From: Acanthopleura granulata
Taxonomy: Eukaryota > Mollusca > Polyplacophora > Chitonida > Chitonidae
Assembly (NCBI GenBank): GCA_016165875.1
Contig: JABBOT010000012.1
Location: 7,967,534 to 8,031,533, forward strand
DNA: 64,000 nt
Reading direction: 5' to 3'
Translations under genes and position numbers: made by a program
Notes under the pieces: generated by a model
Databases searched by the model: none
Seen by the model: only the letters and a program-made list of their open reading frames with translations
Told to the model about the DNA's origin: nothing
Shown: piece by piece, positions 15,001 to 25,990 of the stretch
Numbering within the stretch: the first letter of the stretch is position 1
Layout of the letters: the number at the start of each line of letters is the position of its first letter

Positions 15001-18000
15001 ATCACCTGTACCAGGCGTTTCTCCCAGTTCTCACCTGACATTTGGTGTCCTTCTGGCTTTGTTCTCTCCCCTCAGGTTGACATTTACGTGAGAACCTCAG
15101 AATGCTGCCTGACATTTGCCCATTGTATAACCTTGCAACTGAAGAATTCAGCAGACTTATTAACCTTTTTGCAGCTGTTGAGGTTCTCAAGAGTTTGGTG
15201 AAAAAATTAATGCTGAAATTTGAAATAGAACCTTGTAGGTTTATGGCAGTAAGGTGGTTTGATGTTTGTTTGCAAGATGTTGTTTTGGAGAAGTGTGAGG
15301 TTTGAAACCTGAGGAGTAATCTTGAAAGTACACAGAACAGGTGGCCCTGCATTTGCCCTGAAAGGATTAGGTCCTATTATCCGAAGAAGGGACTTAATTT
15401 GTCAGTGTTTTAGGTGAAGGATTGGGTTGGGGGAGGGGGGATCTGCGGGTATACGGGTTGCCAGGAGTGTTGGGAGACTAGTCAGGTGATCAGTCGGATA
15501 GTGACAGAACGTAGACAATGGGTTCCAATGAACACATGAAGACCTGGTTGGCAATCATTGATTTTGGAGATTTCTATGTGAGTATTTGTTCACATGTAGT
15601 AGCAATACACATCTTTTTGCCTTTATTGCTAGTGTGTCATGAAATTCCCTAAAACGTGTATGTTCTTTTTGTTTTTTTGCACGGTTTTCTAAGTGAAAAT
15701 CCATTTGAAATGAAATTTTCATTTTTTGTTTTAGATGCAATGTTTGTGACCACAATTCTGATGAAAACGTACTTTAAATGAGCAAAACTATAGCAGCAGC
15801 CAGGATAAATGTTCTGAGTGGCCTGCTACAAGCGTAACTGGTGTGCCCATGTTATATATCAGGGTTTTTCTATGCTACAGCCTCCTGGCTCAGACAGTGG
15901 TGTAGATGACAGGGATGCTGCCAATAACAATGAACCTCTAGAAGTGGATGAGGGCCCGGATGTGAATGGCTTGGTGGACTATCTGAAAACTCTCACCCCG
16001 GGGACTGAGTTACCAACAGACATGGATGAGGGGACATTACAGAGGCCTCCTGCCCTACCACCTAAACAATCCAAACAGCAGAACGGGGATGTCAAACACA
16101 GCTCAGACGAGTCACATAACACTAACAGAAACCCGCCTGCAATTCCACCCAAGCGCAAAGATAAAGATACTGCCTTTGTAAGTGGATATATAGATATATA
16201 TATTATGGGTAAAGTGTCAGGTTTTCCTTCACTGATGTAAGTGTTGTTTCGCGTTTGATATCACAAGATGTCAAATAAGAAACATTATCTTTATGACTTT
16301 ACAGTCTGAGCTCAGCATTATGACATCTTAGTATGAGTTCATTCAGATTTAACAAGCCTGCATAAAACAGACATGAGGTCATATGAGACGTCATACGAGA
16401 TCATCATGTATGATGTCATGCAACATATATACAAGCCTATGAAGGTCTACTTCTAAAAACATTACTTACCTTGTTCAGATACTTTGAATCATGCTTTTGT
16501 CAAATAATGAATGGAATATTGCAGAATGAAGTATAAATAAATTTGTTCTCATGAAAGGTGAAAATGATAACCCATGAGAAAGCTGAAAGTCGCTCTTTTA
16601 TAGGTATTGAGGTTGAGGAATTGGGGTGTCTATAAAGCTACGCTTTGTGCTATAAATTCATCCTTCTTTCTCCATTATCTTCTCTAATGCTTAAAATTAA
16701 GTTTTCTGATCTGATAATAACATTTACTTTTCTGGAACCTGATTCTCAAAGTACAAAAGCATTTTCAGAAAATGTGATAAATTAATATATCTATTAATCA
16801 ATTAACAATCAATTACATGCTGAATTTTCTTTTTCAGCGTGCCCTAAGTAATGGCCTCCCTCCAACTCCCAAAGTACATGTAAGCAACCTAATTCATGTA
16901 TCTTATATAATCAGTAAGCTTACAGTTTGACTGCTTTCTCTGAAGTTTTTACACTAGGATGTACAGTTTCCATTTTACAGCACTGTTGTTTTATACAAAG
17001 GAAATGTATTTATTTCATTATAAATATGTCAAACTTCATATAGTTACGACAAATGCATTACTTTGTATCAGTACAATCTAAATGCTTTGTCAGTTATACA
17101 TGTATATGTATCACACAAAGCTCATAGATAACTACTGTACAGTCCAAGCTGTAAAGCCCTTCACAAAAATATTAAATAAAAAGTTACTTAGACTGTAAAC
17201 ATTGGGCATCTAGCAGTAGAAGTGCATCTGTCCACTGTTGAATGAAGGGTTAAACCTTACACGGTTATATTTGTTTTGCTGCAGATGGGAGCTTGTTTCT
17301 CCAAGGTTTTTAATGGCTGCCCTTTACATATAAACTGTACAGCCAGCTGGGTCAAAGAGGATACAAGAGGTAAATTCACTCGGATCTCTGTTAGGCTGTT
17401 CATCAGCTCTTTGTTTTGTGTCATAACCTATGGTATGTTAGGTTGTGTTGTATTTGTCCTGGAAATTTATATTACCTGTATATCTTACCGAAAGGTGGCA
17501 CTAATATCTGGTTTATAAGTTTGGATAGGATTTTGCCTTGTATATTCTGTCGAGGTTTGTTAACTGTAAAGGTAGAGAGTTAGTAAAGATGTCCTTACTG
17601 AAAAATAAATTTATCAGTTTATGGCCAGATAGATTGTAGTATTCTTCAGGTACTAATTGATGTATAAGTGTGACATTCCTGTGCTGTTTGCAGATCAGTA
17701 TATCCTGATAGGTGCCAATGAGGGTCTGTACACCCTTAATCTGAATGAAATCCACGAAGCCTCACTAGAACTGGTGAGTTGGCTTAAATATGTATTATAG
17801 AGGCTAGTTTCATCCTAAACTTTCTGCTATTCGCTCTTGTTAGTGTTGTTCTCAAAGACGTGTATACATATACGTTTACCATTACCCTTGTTTGAGAGGG
17901 TAAACGTACAAAACCTGAAGCAGTTCTGTGAAAGAGGTTGCACCTGTGATATGTATAGGTGATACGTGTATGATAAAAGATATAAAAATCTTAGATCATG

Positions 18001-21000
18001 ATGTTACCTTGTTTTGCAGCTTCAACCCCGTAGATGTACTTGGATGTATGTGATTAAGGATGTGCTAATGTCAATATCAGGTTTGTTCTTGAGTCACACC
18101 TTTATTTTTTAGCAGAAGATACATGCTGTAGACATATGCATGTGCAATGTTCTATGTAAAAATATCTGACATTTCAGTATGAATAGAAAGTGTTGTCTTT
18201 GCAGAGGCTGGTCCTATGGAGATTTTCAGTTCTAACGTGGAATACATATCTTGACACACAGGCATGAATTAGCTCTTAAGTTGTTTCAAACCCTGTAGGA
18301 TTGCCATTCAGTCGCTAGGACACATGAGGTGCAGATTCAGTCTCAATTGCAACAAGTCTAGCATCTGTCGAAGATGACTTCATTTTCACCATAAATCTGA
18401 CCACTATCAGATAAGTGAGAAATTCTAGAGAACGGTGTTGAACGACAGTGATATAAATAATTGAAATATGCCAAAAATTCTTCCTTTTTGGGGGTCTTGT
18501 AGACTTCAAAAACAGAGTCTATACTCATACTTTTTCAAATCAAACCTGTGTTCCTCGTCTCCAGGTAAAACTCCCCATCTGTACAGACATGACCTGTTTG
18601 CACTACACACTCAGAAGACAAACAGGTTTTCCTTGCCCATGAATAGAATACCAGAAAAGCTTGTTCCAAGGTAAGAAATGCAACATGTAGTTTTCGTACT
18701 TTACGAAATGTTGACCAGGCATTATCACATACATCTTCTTTCTTCTCATTCTTTTCCTATGTTGCTTATGATGTCATAGTATGTGCATATGTTCAGTTCA
18801 TTTCATATGATACAATGTGCAGTTGAGAAAGTATGGTATTACTCACTGTTATAAGAAAATTTCAAATACCTGTATCGGTTTTGTTTGTCTGTTAGAATGC
18901 TTATCATCTGAGATGACTACAGTTGTGAGCAGCTAAGGTTAGGTTTGACATTGTGATGATCAGATGCAATTATTCCTAAGCTCTGTTGAAAAGCAGGCTG
19001 TTTTTATGTGCCGTGGTAGGTCATTTGGTAGAGCAGTTGGGCTGGACTCTTAAAGTCAAGAGTTCAAGTCTCACTAATGCCACTGTTTTCATTAGTCTCG
19101 AGATTGGTGTAAAAAAATTAAACGTAACTTATGTTCATATTGCAGGAAATTTGCCCCCACAGTGAAGGTCCCTGACACCAAGGGCTGTATGCGGTGCTGT
19201 GTAGGACGGAACCCTTATAACGGTTACAAGTACCTGTGTGGTGCTCTGGCTACCGGGGTCATACTGATGCAGTGGTATGAGCCACTCAACAAATTCATGC
19301 TGCTGAAGGTTCGTGGATTATAATACATTGTGACGCCATATAAAGCTGCAAGAATTTACTACGCGTGTTAATGCAAGGAGCATTCTGCAGCCTAAAGGGT
19401 TAGCGTGCTAGTGCAGCATAATGACCCAAGTGCCTCTCACCTGTGCAGTCAGTGGAATCCCAAGCCAGGTTCTGCCCGGTTTCCGCCTATCATAATGCTG
19501 GCCCTCATATTCTTAATATTCTTAATATTCTTGAGTACGATGTAAAACACCAATTAAATAAATAAATAAATAAATTGATGCAAGGATAAGTAAATCTTCA
19601 CTTTTAATAATAAAATGCCCATGTACATATAACAAAGTGCATTCGTGAGCACTTTCTGACCTGTCCCTAAATATATTCACCTTGATGTACAAATAAAAAC
19701 TTGTTGCATATTGATTATTAAAGATGGCCCACACACTTTAGTTTTCCGAGGTTTTGAAAAATGTTTTTTTATGAATTAGAAATGTACTGGAATCATGAGA
19801 AGTTTTTGTTTTGGTTGTGTTGGACAGGCCCATTTGGTTCAGTAGTCAACCTTGAACAGAAACATTATTTTCAACACTTGCCTGAAATGATACTGCATTA
19901 GAAGAATTGTATTCCTTCTCACTCTTATTGAATATGTATAGAATATGTATAGAATTGTGTTCTATTTCTTGCAGACATTTGACTATGAAAACATGCCTTC
20001 CCCACTGAATGTGTTTGAAATGTTCATAACACCAGAGTTAGAATACCCTATGCTGTGTCTGGGGGTAAGGAAAGGGTGAGTTGACCCATAGTGGTTGTTT
20101 CCACTATTGTATGTGTAAGGATGTTAAAAGTGTTACTGTATGTAGCAAGTTTTAGTTCCGGAATTATTATCTTTAGAGGGTTTTGTTTTTATTGAAGATA
20201 TATTGTCGCTTTACAGCGTAACTGTTTACTCTGAAAGATTTAATCTAGCTATTTACCTAAATTAGTCACACTACTCTTTTGTAAATGATGTGTAGTATCT
20301 GAGACTAATTTGTCATTTGTGTAGAATTTATTATGTCCAAAAGCATAAGATGCAGTCTTGTCAGATTGTTCCATCATATGCTGTGTTTCATTTCCAGTCA
20401 TGATCGGAACCATGTTAAGTTTGATATCATCAACCTTAACTCCTGCTCCAGTTGGTTTACAGAGACATTCGAAGGTAAAAAAGATCCGTATTTCACTATT
20501 AAAAATATTTTATCATCACGCAGTATATTATGACAGTGGCTTACCAGTTTATTATGTAAGTGGCTTTTGACATGTGAATCAGTAATGTGAATTATTGCAA
20601 ACTTTTGGTTCATTCAATTTAAGTTGAACCTTTTGTATTTTTCGTTCAACAGCTGACTTATACACCTTCAGCAAATGTCACCCTCAGTATCTTGCGATTT
20701 TTTATTTCTCTGCAATAATTTTCCAAAACGTTCCATTTCGACCCGAACTACAAAAGTTAATATATGCACGAAAAGTAATGAGTATTACCATATATGGATG
20801 TGGTAATCCGCTCGCCAAACTTCATGCAAATAGACTCTTACATTTCATTCCTTTCTCGGCGAAAGGAATTGTGTCATCATGACGTCACAGAAAGATTGAA
20901 CATAGGTAACCAATGTTTGCATCATACGATTGACGTTTTTCAACAACCTTGACATCAGAAGGTCTTGAGTGACAGTTCGGATAACAGGCCGCCCTAAAGC

Positions 21001-24000
21001 CAAATATTCAGGAGTTTATGCATATCACAAAGGAGTTCAGAAAAACGTATTGTGGTATAGTTCCATACTGAGTTCAGACTTTGTTTCCTTGCATGTACTT
21101 TGCTCTGATTTTCCATTGAGGTATTTATATATTAATTTACTGGATTTGTTGACATTCTCAGGTGAACATCTACCAGTGAGTAACACAACACAGCTGGAGA
21201 AAGATTCTATTCTAGTCTGCTATGAGCGTAAGTAATAGCTTATATCGTGCCTTGTGGGTTTGTGGATAAATAATTTTGTGGTGGTTGTCTGGATGTGTGC
21301 AGCTGTTAGTTATTCCAGCTCAAAAAGCATTGGTGGAAGTGTTTCATGACCACAGGTTAATACAGGTTAGAAATGAGTCATTATGCTGTAATGCAGATAC
21401 TGTAGGGTTTGAAATTAAGACTTTGCGGATGGCAAGCAAAGTAGCACTTTAGGTTTCATGATATTTGAATGACAGGGAACAATTTTAGCATACATGTACT
21501 CATGTGCTCTACCTCTGATACTAGTATGAATAATGAATTCATTGTTTTGCAGAGTACCTCAAAGTTGTGAATATGAGTGGCAAGTTGAAATCCAGTAGAA
21601 GGCAAGCTGCGGAGCTGCATTTTGACTTCCCTGTGGAATCCCTAGGTACAGCCATCTTTGTAAAAACTCGCTGCAAATGAGGCACATAACCAAATTTTCC
21701 CATCAGTTGTGTAACAATGTGCTTAGAGATATGAACTCTAATCAGATAGGTAATTATTGAAATCAAGGCTAAACTTGGCTTACATTGTTAAAACCAGCTC
21801 TTGCTGTTTTGGCTACAGCTTGAAGTCAAGAGGGTTCTTAGGTACCTGGCAGTTTACACCAGAAAGTGTGAGATATCCTTAACATACAAACCTGACCATC
21901 ATCATGCAAATAAAAAGTTTTCAGTTAAATAAGTAATTCGTTTCCGACTTTGTCTTCACATTGAATAGGCTGAAGTGATGTTATTACTTGTGTCAGTGAT
22001 GTTGATTTTCTATAGTAGTTCCTGAAGTTCTACATTCTTCATGTAAATCATGTCCACGTGATACTGTAAACCTAGGCGTAGCAGTTAACTGGCAGTATGG
22101 CAAATCAGTTCCTAAGTAACCTTTGATAATCAGCCAAAAATTCTAGCCCTAAATGACGATCACCTACACTCCGATATTTGCATGTGACTTACTGCTGAAG
22201 GGAGGCTACAAAAATTCAGGTGCAGAAAGCAAGCACCTTACATGTACAGATTCCCAAAAAACATGTTGAATGCAATCAAATGCTTAGCCTTAGTAAATTC
22301 AGTGCCTATGTAGCTGACAATTTTACTTCGTGTGAAAAGGACAGGTAGCCACTTGTCCATATGTGGTATTGTGTTTAATTAAGGCATATTTTAACCTTTT
22401 CCCTTTCAGTGTGTTTGCAAGACAGTGTGTTGGCGTTTCACAAGCATGGAATGCAGGGGAGGAGTTTTAAAGCCAATGAAGTAAGATATATGCCATCAGT
22501 ATCGAGCTTGAATGTGCTCAGGTGTTATATATGAAACTTTTGTTTTAAAAACAGATGTCTTGTTGTACGTAGAATAAGTTGATGGTCAGTAACGAAAGTG
22601 TACATCATCCTGTCAAGGTCACCTGATATTCCTGCTAGGAGGTGTTCCATACTTTACAAGCTTGTATTGTACAGTGATTTATGGTCCTAATTAGCTAATC
22701 CCAGAAAGATTCCATCATGATAGAACCGTTATATTTTTGTTTGGACCCCCCCCCCCCCTCCTCCCGTTGAGTTGCAATCATTATTCCATATTAGATATTA
22801 AGGTAGGCAAACCTTTGATCAGGCAAGTTTAATAATCCAACAGCATTTGTTACAATGTCTTAACAGTGGATTGCATCATGTGTTGTTTCACGACATAATT
22901 TCATTCAAATGTTGAAGGTGACAGAAAAATTGTGTTTCCAGACAATCTTCCAAGACTTACAAAGCAGGCATTAATACCCTATAACCCTGTTTTAAGCTGT
23001 GGAAGTAATACAGATCATTACAATCCTTATCATTTCACATAGTGCATGCTGTGGAATTGCATAGCAGGAATTGTGAGCTGTAGAGAAGTGATGTTCAGTG
23101 AGTGGGTAGCACAAGTTGAACAACACTTGTCGATAGCTGATGATTCCTGCAATACAATCCAGCGGCATGCTCTATATGTTTTATCATACTGAAAGAAAGT
23201 GGAAGAAAAAGGAAAAGGTATTACCTATTCTGCTGAAGTTCTGAATGGCTGTAATTGTACACCGTTGCTAGCCAAGAGAGTCATGTCCAACTATTTACCT
23301 TATAAACAGACTGTCCTCTTAGAGAGCAAAGGGAGATGACTGTTTAGAAAAAAACACATGAGATCGTTGGCTATTAGCATGTGACTGTTGTACAGCATGT
23401 TTTACGGAATGTAATGTGACAGTGTGTTGACCAATCGAAATGAAGAATCACCCTTGAGGTATAATAATTTTTGTTAACATTTGAGTGCAGCGGTAACCAA
23501 CAGTCAGTCAGTCTCTTGTTTTCTTTTATCTCCAGGTCACACAGGAAATTTGTGACAGATCAAGAATATTTCGGATGTTGGGGTCAGACAGGTAAGGAGC
23601 TGGTTTGAAGCATATTGGCAGCTGAACACTTCGAAGGCCACATTTTCTATTTCTTTTTAAGCTGTACGGTCTGCTTAGTATGGCACCGTGATATCATTCC
23701 TGTCCGTTTTTCAAACAAACTGAAGTATGAGTTTGCATTTAAATATCACTGATTTTTTCCAAATCAGTGATTGTGGGTTCAGTCTTGGCTTTGGACAGGA
23801 GATTTGAAGATTTCTTCTTCTCTCACTGTTAGCAGAGGCATTGTTGACCCAAAGTCAGCAACATTGCTCACGTGGTCATTTGTGCAATGTCACATTTGTC
23901 GAAGATCACTTGTGTCCCACCAGTATGGTGTGCATATATATATCACTTGGGAAAGTTTATTAGTAACTAGCCTGTGGTGAATGATTCACACCGAGCAGTC

Positions 24001-24277
24001 TGTTTTCCTCCGCTCATGAAACTGACCATTATAGAAGTGAAATACTCCTAACTGTGACCATGAGCAACAATCAATCAGTATTATTGATGTGTAACAGAAG
24101 GGCTATGATATTGAGTGTTCATACCACATATTTCACATCAGTTCATGCGTGATGAAGTTTGATTTTGTTTTCCTTTCTTTCTTTCACAGGGTAATAGTGT
24201 TGGAGAGTCGCCCCACAGAAGACCCCACGGCCAATTCCAACCTGTACGTATTAGCTGGGCATGAGAACACCTTCTGA
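1..24277 (+). CDS. MAP4K3/5-like: MAP4K3/MAP4K5-like Ser/Thr kinase with CNH domain; 5' part outside window
   Basis: STE20-group germinal-centre kinase, an upstream activator of JNK signalling; vertebrate MAP4K3 also links amino-acid supply to mTORC1. Coding segments: 1-34, 1697-1828, 2586-2648, 3274-3355, 3972-4085, 4541-4619, 4923-4960, 5491-5550, 6362-6402, 9239-9277, 12221-12271, 14225-14270, 15881-16177, 16838-16879, 17285-17369, 17694-17773, 18020-18080, 18565-18670, 19146-19308, 19975-20075, 20398-20474, 21162-21227, 21553-21645, 22410-22480, 23536-23591, 24190-24277 (TGA 24275-24277). All junctions are GT-AG and the reading frame is continuous through all 26 segments, giving about 720 residues. 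Order: end of activation segment and kinase C-lobe, acidic/proline-rich linker, CNH domain, C-terminus LAGHENTF. Human MAP4K3 has about as many residues after the same point, so no exon seems to be missing. The N-lobe, glycine loop, VAIK lysine, HRD and DFG lie upstream of the window. The sequence does not decide between MAP4K3 and MAP4K5; a single pre-duplication orthologue is expected. The same-strand CDKL gene follows 7 kb downstream. Confidence 0.95.
640..1645. mobile_element. MITE with GGCCATCCTTAA terminal inverted repeats, TTA target duplication (Harbinger-like)
   Basis: The left end at 643 begins GGCCATCCTTAAAAA; the right end at 1642, read in reverse complement, begins GACCATCCTTAATAA. 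Both ends are flanked by TTA (640-642 and 1643-1645). A subterminal block ATAACCTGA also recurs inverted near both ends. A 3-bp TTA target duplication fits the PIF/Harbinger type. A related short copy lies at 13508-13712. The right half is occupied by a separate tandem-repeat element (827-1588). No transposase is encoded. Confidence 0.65.
827..1588 (+). mobile_element. Pearl-like element with ~160-bp tandem units, nested in the MITE
   Basis: About four degenerate units at spacings of 152-165 bp each contain GTAGTATCGATTTT, GTCTGTCTGTCTGTTTAT, GTATGTTAACAT and TTCAACAAAACTTGGT. The start has GTAGCTCTACTGG, and its inverse (GTAGAGCTACTG) recurs near the right end, followed by CATCAGAGACTCTGGTT. 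A second copy with the same ends lies at 50919-51793. The architecture (unique ends around ~160-bp tandem units) resembles the non-autonomous pearl/Helitron-related elements of bivalves. That family assignment is by architecture only. Confidence 0.6.
2350..2425 (+). repeat. SINE 3'-tail fragment
   Basis: CTATAAGTGAAATATTCTTGGGTAC followed by a CATCAAGTAAA-type end matches the tail of the better preserved SINE copies at 47450-47610 and 60530-60720. The tRNA-like head is not recognisable, so this is a decayed or truncated copy in a MAP4K intron. Confidence 0.5.
6403..9238 (+). other. MAP4K intron, no gene
   Basis: A 2.8-kb intron. Around 7010-7085 there is a segment (TATCATCCTA...ACAAACCTCAAAA...) that recurs in diverged form at about 12785-12880 in a later intron, so it is a dispersed repeat. 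Open frames here are short, lack homology and are not flanked by usable splice sites. Nothing else is recognised. Confidence 0.6.
9278..12220 (+). other. MAP4K intron with a SINE tail
   Basis: A 2.9-kb intron with no credible exon. At about 10770-10915 it carries a SINE tail: CCACCATAATC, TTAAGTGAAATATTCTTG, then a CAAATAAATAAATAAG end. The rest is unique AT-rich sequence. Confidence 0.6.
10770..10915 (+). repeat. SINE copy (tail family A)
   Basis: Contains the body phrase CCCAGTTTCCTTCCACCATAAT, shortened and diverged, then AAGTGAAATATTCTTG and a terminal (AAAT)n stretch, in the same order as the other copies. Plus orientation; lies in a MAP4K intron. Confidence 0.6.
13508..13712. mobile_element. 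205-bp MITE, same family as 640-1645
   Basis: The left end GGCCATTATAAAAAATG...TTGTTGGGG mirrors the right end, which in reverse complement reads GGCCATTCTTAAAAAAATT...TTGTTGGGGATAACC. The inverted arms are about 37 bp and mostly identical. The flanking triplets are CCA and TCA, so the target duplication is eroded. Internal phrases (AAAATCCCTGTCTTTTT) match 643-825, which shows a common family. Confidence 0.65.
17871..17908. repeat. Short perfect inverted repeat in MAP4K intron
   Basis: TACGTTTACC at 17871-17880 and its exact complement GGTAAACGTA at 17899-17908 are separated by 18 bases. It is a small stem-loop about 100 bases after exon 17694-17773, with no known function. Confidence 0.5.
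18265..18465 (+). repeat. SINE copy (tail family B)
   Basis: Has the phrases GGACACATGAGGTGCAGATTC, GTCGAAGATGACTT, CTGACCACTATCAGATAAGTGA and GAACGACAGTGATATAAAT. These parallel the order seen at 23755-24085 and 37585-37850 (…CTGACCATTATAGAAGTGAAA… then …CAATCAA…). Decayed; MAP4K intron, plus orientation. Confidence 0.45.
19012..19088 (+). repeat. tRNA-derived pseudogene, Lys(CTT)-like
   Basis: A ~75-nt segment has an A-box-like GTAGGTCATTTGGTAGAGCAG, an anticodon-loop-like TCTTAAA (CTT anticodon position) with 4 of 5 stem pairs, and a B-box-like GAGTTCAAGTCTC. The T stem keeps only 3 of 5 pairs and the acceptor ends do not pair well, so this is not a functional tRNA. It is most likely a SINE head or retro-pseudogene, just upstream of exon 19146-19308. 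Confidence 0.5.
19375..19578 (+). repeat. SINE copy, nearly full length (family A)
   Basis: Head (TTAGCGTGCTAGTGCAGCA), body (TTCTGCCCGGTTTCCGCC, TATCATAATGCTGGCC) and tail (TTGAGTACGATGTAAAACAC, CAATTAAATAAATAAATAAAT) are all present. ATATTCTTA is locally triplicated inside the tail. Plus orientation, just after a MAP4K exon. Confidence 0.75.
23755..24085 (+). repeat. SINE copy (family B)
   Basis: Contains CACTTGTGTCCCACCAGTATGG, TTAGTAACTAGCCTGTGGTG, CTCCGCTCATGAAACTGACC, GAAGTGAAATACTCC and a CAATCAATCAG end. It is the same block order as 37585-37850 and 61465-61800. Located in the last MAP4K intron, 105 bases before the terminal exon. Confidence 0.65.
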
Positions 24278-25990
24278 TGAGACCAAGGTGCCAACCGCTC
24301 AAATGATTGTGGTGCCATCGATCGTAGTCTCCGAGTTCACCCTGTGTATGCTAACAGGACTGCATCATCCATCAGAGATGACGACATAGCAGTACATCAT
24401 GCTTCACCCTGAATACAAACAGAGTGTCTGGCAGACGCCTAGCTCTTTGACTGGCTTACCATATATGTTTGTCGAGTGTCGATGTATTATTATAATAGCT
24501 GGGAATGGATTGACTATACAGTTTACAGTACCAAGGATACACACTGACTCATAGCCTTTTGTCTCGTTTTAATATCTTTGCTGACGGTGTGTTCAAAGTC
24601 AGCCAGGCTAAATTTCATACAAATGTGCTATACAAATATTGAACTAATTTGAAATAATCACGATGATGATAAATGTTAATTAATAATACATGTAATATGC
24701 TTTGGCACTGTCCTTTGTAAGTATGTATATTGTCTACATTATGGCTGTTGCTTCTTGAGCTAAATCTACAAGACTCAGTGCTAAATAGTCTGATCTGTAA
24801 GCGGCTGCTAAGCCTCTTACATGATAGGTGTACATTGTGTTTGTTTGTGTATGCTGAGGCCTTGTGGTCACATTATAGAAAAGAGTACCACTTTTATGCA
24901 TTCATTGTATATTTGCAGCTTGCTTCCATGGTAACAAATTTACACTTCTAATGTTATTGACTAAAAGAATTGGAAAACCATTTGTACATATATATCCAAC
25001 TTGGCTATGATAATTACCTGTGGCCTCTATTTTTTAATTTCATTGCCCTCAGATTACCAGTCCCACCATGCCTCATTCTGTGATGGGGATTTGGGGATAT
25101 TTGAAACTTTTTTTTTCTTATACAAGTCTGTGTTCCAGTTGAGTTGTTGTGTATTTTTTTTTAAAGAATTCTGTAATATAGGCATGAAAGTGCAGATTGA
25201 AAGTGAAAGGAATTCCCTCCATTGTCACTGTCATTCTTTTGACTTTTGGCAGTGGTAAAGGGTTAGTCATGTGTAAAAGTGGGTGTACATATGTTGTGTT
25301 ATAATGCATGTATGCGTTAATTGACTAATATTCTTTTTTTGTTATTATTATTTTTTTTTTCCATAGATATGTTACCAGTGTCTTCGAAACTTGGTCTTCA
25401 AAATCTGCATTTGAGTGCAGCATTTATACATATATTCAGTTCAGCCCAAGAACTCCCCAGTTCTATGTTGTGGTACTGTTCAGCACACATCATGAAGATT
25501 CATGTATAGGTCTATGGCTAAAATAATGACAAAATAAGTTCATCTTGATCTTTAATTTGTATGTATACTCTCTTATAGAAAAAGAAATTCACATCTTTAC
25601 CTTTGGAGTGAGAACAGTTGAAGTTGAAATTATATCAAGCTTGTCTATAGTGCAAATTTGCAGCAAAGCCTCATCCAAATATTTAATGAAAACAAAGTTG
25701 GAAGTATGGTAAGATATGTAAAACTTCATTTTTATGATTTCTTTTTCTTTAGCTGTTCCGAAATGCCCCAACTTCAATGTTCTACAATTTTCCTATGTTT
25801 ACGTAGTATTGCTGTAATGGGTGACATCCTCCGTTACATCCATTTATAATCAGGCAGACACGTTCCTTTTAAAATCTCTTCTTGACCTGAAATTCACAAT
25901 TTTAATACAGGACAGTTTTCTTGTAAAATACAAATGTGTTAATGGATGTCTTGCTGGTTGTACATAAATAAAGGACAGTGTTTTATATTA
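24278..25990 (+). other. Probable MAP4K 3'UTR
   Basis: Follows the TGA at 24275-24277. No further exon is recognised. The first plausible AATAAA with a GT/T-rich downstream stretch is at 25967-25972, implying a 1.7-kb 3'UTR. The end is inferred, not shown. Confidence 0.5.
25967..25972 (+). terminator. Candidate polyadenylation signal for MAP4K
   Basis: AATAAA in ACATAAATAAAGGACAG, followed by TGTTTTATATTATTTTT as a possible downstream element. It is the first canonical hexamer I noticed after the stop; use is inferred. Another AATAAA at 28945-28950 is a weaker alternative. Confidence 0.4.

Larger units (their letters stand above)
4541..16879 (+). other. MAP4K linker: micro-exons plus one proline-rich exon
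   Basis: The poorly conserved segment between kinase and CNH is split into nine exons, several of them tiny (38, 39, 41, 42, 46, 51 nt), spread over 12 kb. Conserved islands that support them are SKSEIN then [18 protein letters not shown] (compare the LLKSVEEEL stretch of vertebrate MAP4K3/5), and [11 protein letters not shown] just before the CNH. Exon 15881-16177 (99 codons) carries two class II SH3-ligand-like motifs, PALPPK and PAIPPK (PxxPxK); in vertebrate family members such motifs recruit adaptor SH3 domains. An ATG at 15818 would extend this exon upstream, but the acceptor at 15879-15880 and the frame from exon 14225-14270 place the true start at 15881. The frame runs through every junction, which is the main argument that no linker exon is missed. 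Confidence 0.88.
17285..24277 (+). other. MAP4K CNH (citron homology) domain exons
   Basis: Twelve exons encode the beta-propeller-like CNH regulatory domain from [14 protein letters not shown] to the stop. Family hallmarks that can be read include [18 protein letters not shown], the CTWMYVI strand, [56 protein letters not shown] and [17 protein letters not shown], followed by LAGHENTF. In this kinase class the CNH binds small GTPases and regulators and tunes kinase output; that role is taken from the family, not from this sequence. The domain is intact, with no frameshift or internal stop, and its length matches the vertebrate homologues. Confidence 0.95.

Noticed and set aside
15818..15880. 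ATG upstream of the large MAP4K linker exon as an alternative start
   Set aside because: The acceptor at 15879-15880 and continuity of frame with the preceding exon show this is intron; the bases before 15881 do not match the family.
19012..19088. Functional tRNA-Lys(CTT)
   Set aside because: Acceptor and T-stem pairing are broken; best read as a tRNA-derived pseudogene or SINE head.
20880..20887. TGACGTCA palindrome in a MAP4K intron as a regulatory CRE
   Set aside because: A single 8-base match in intronic, repeat-like sequence; expected by chance often enough that I do not claim a site.
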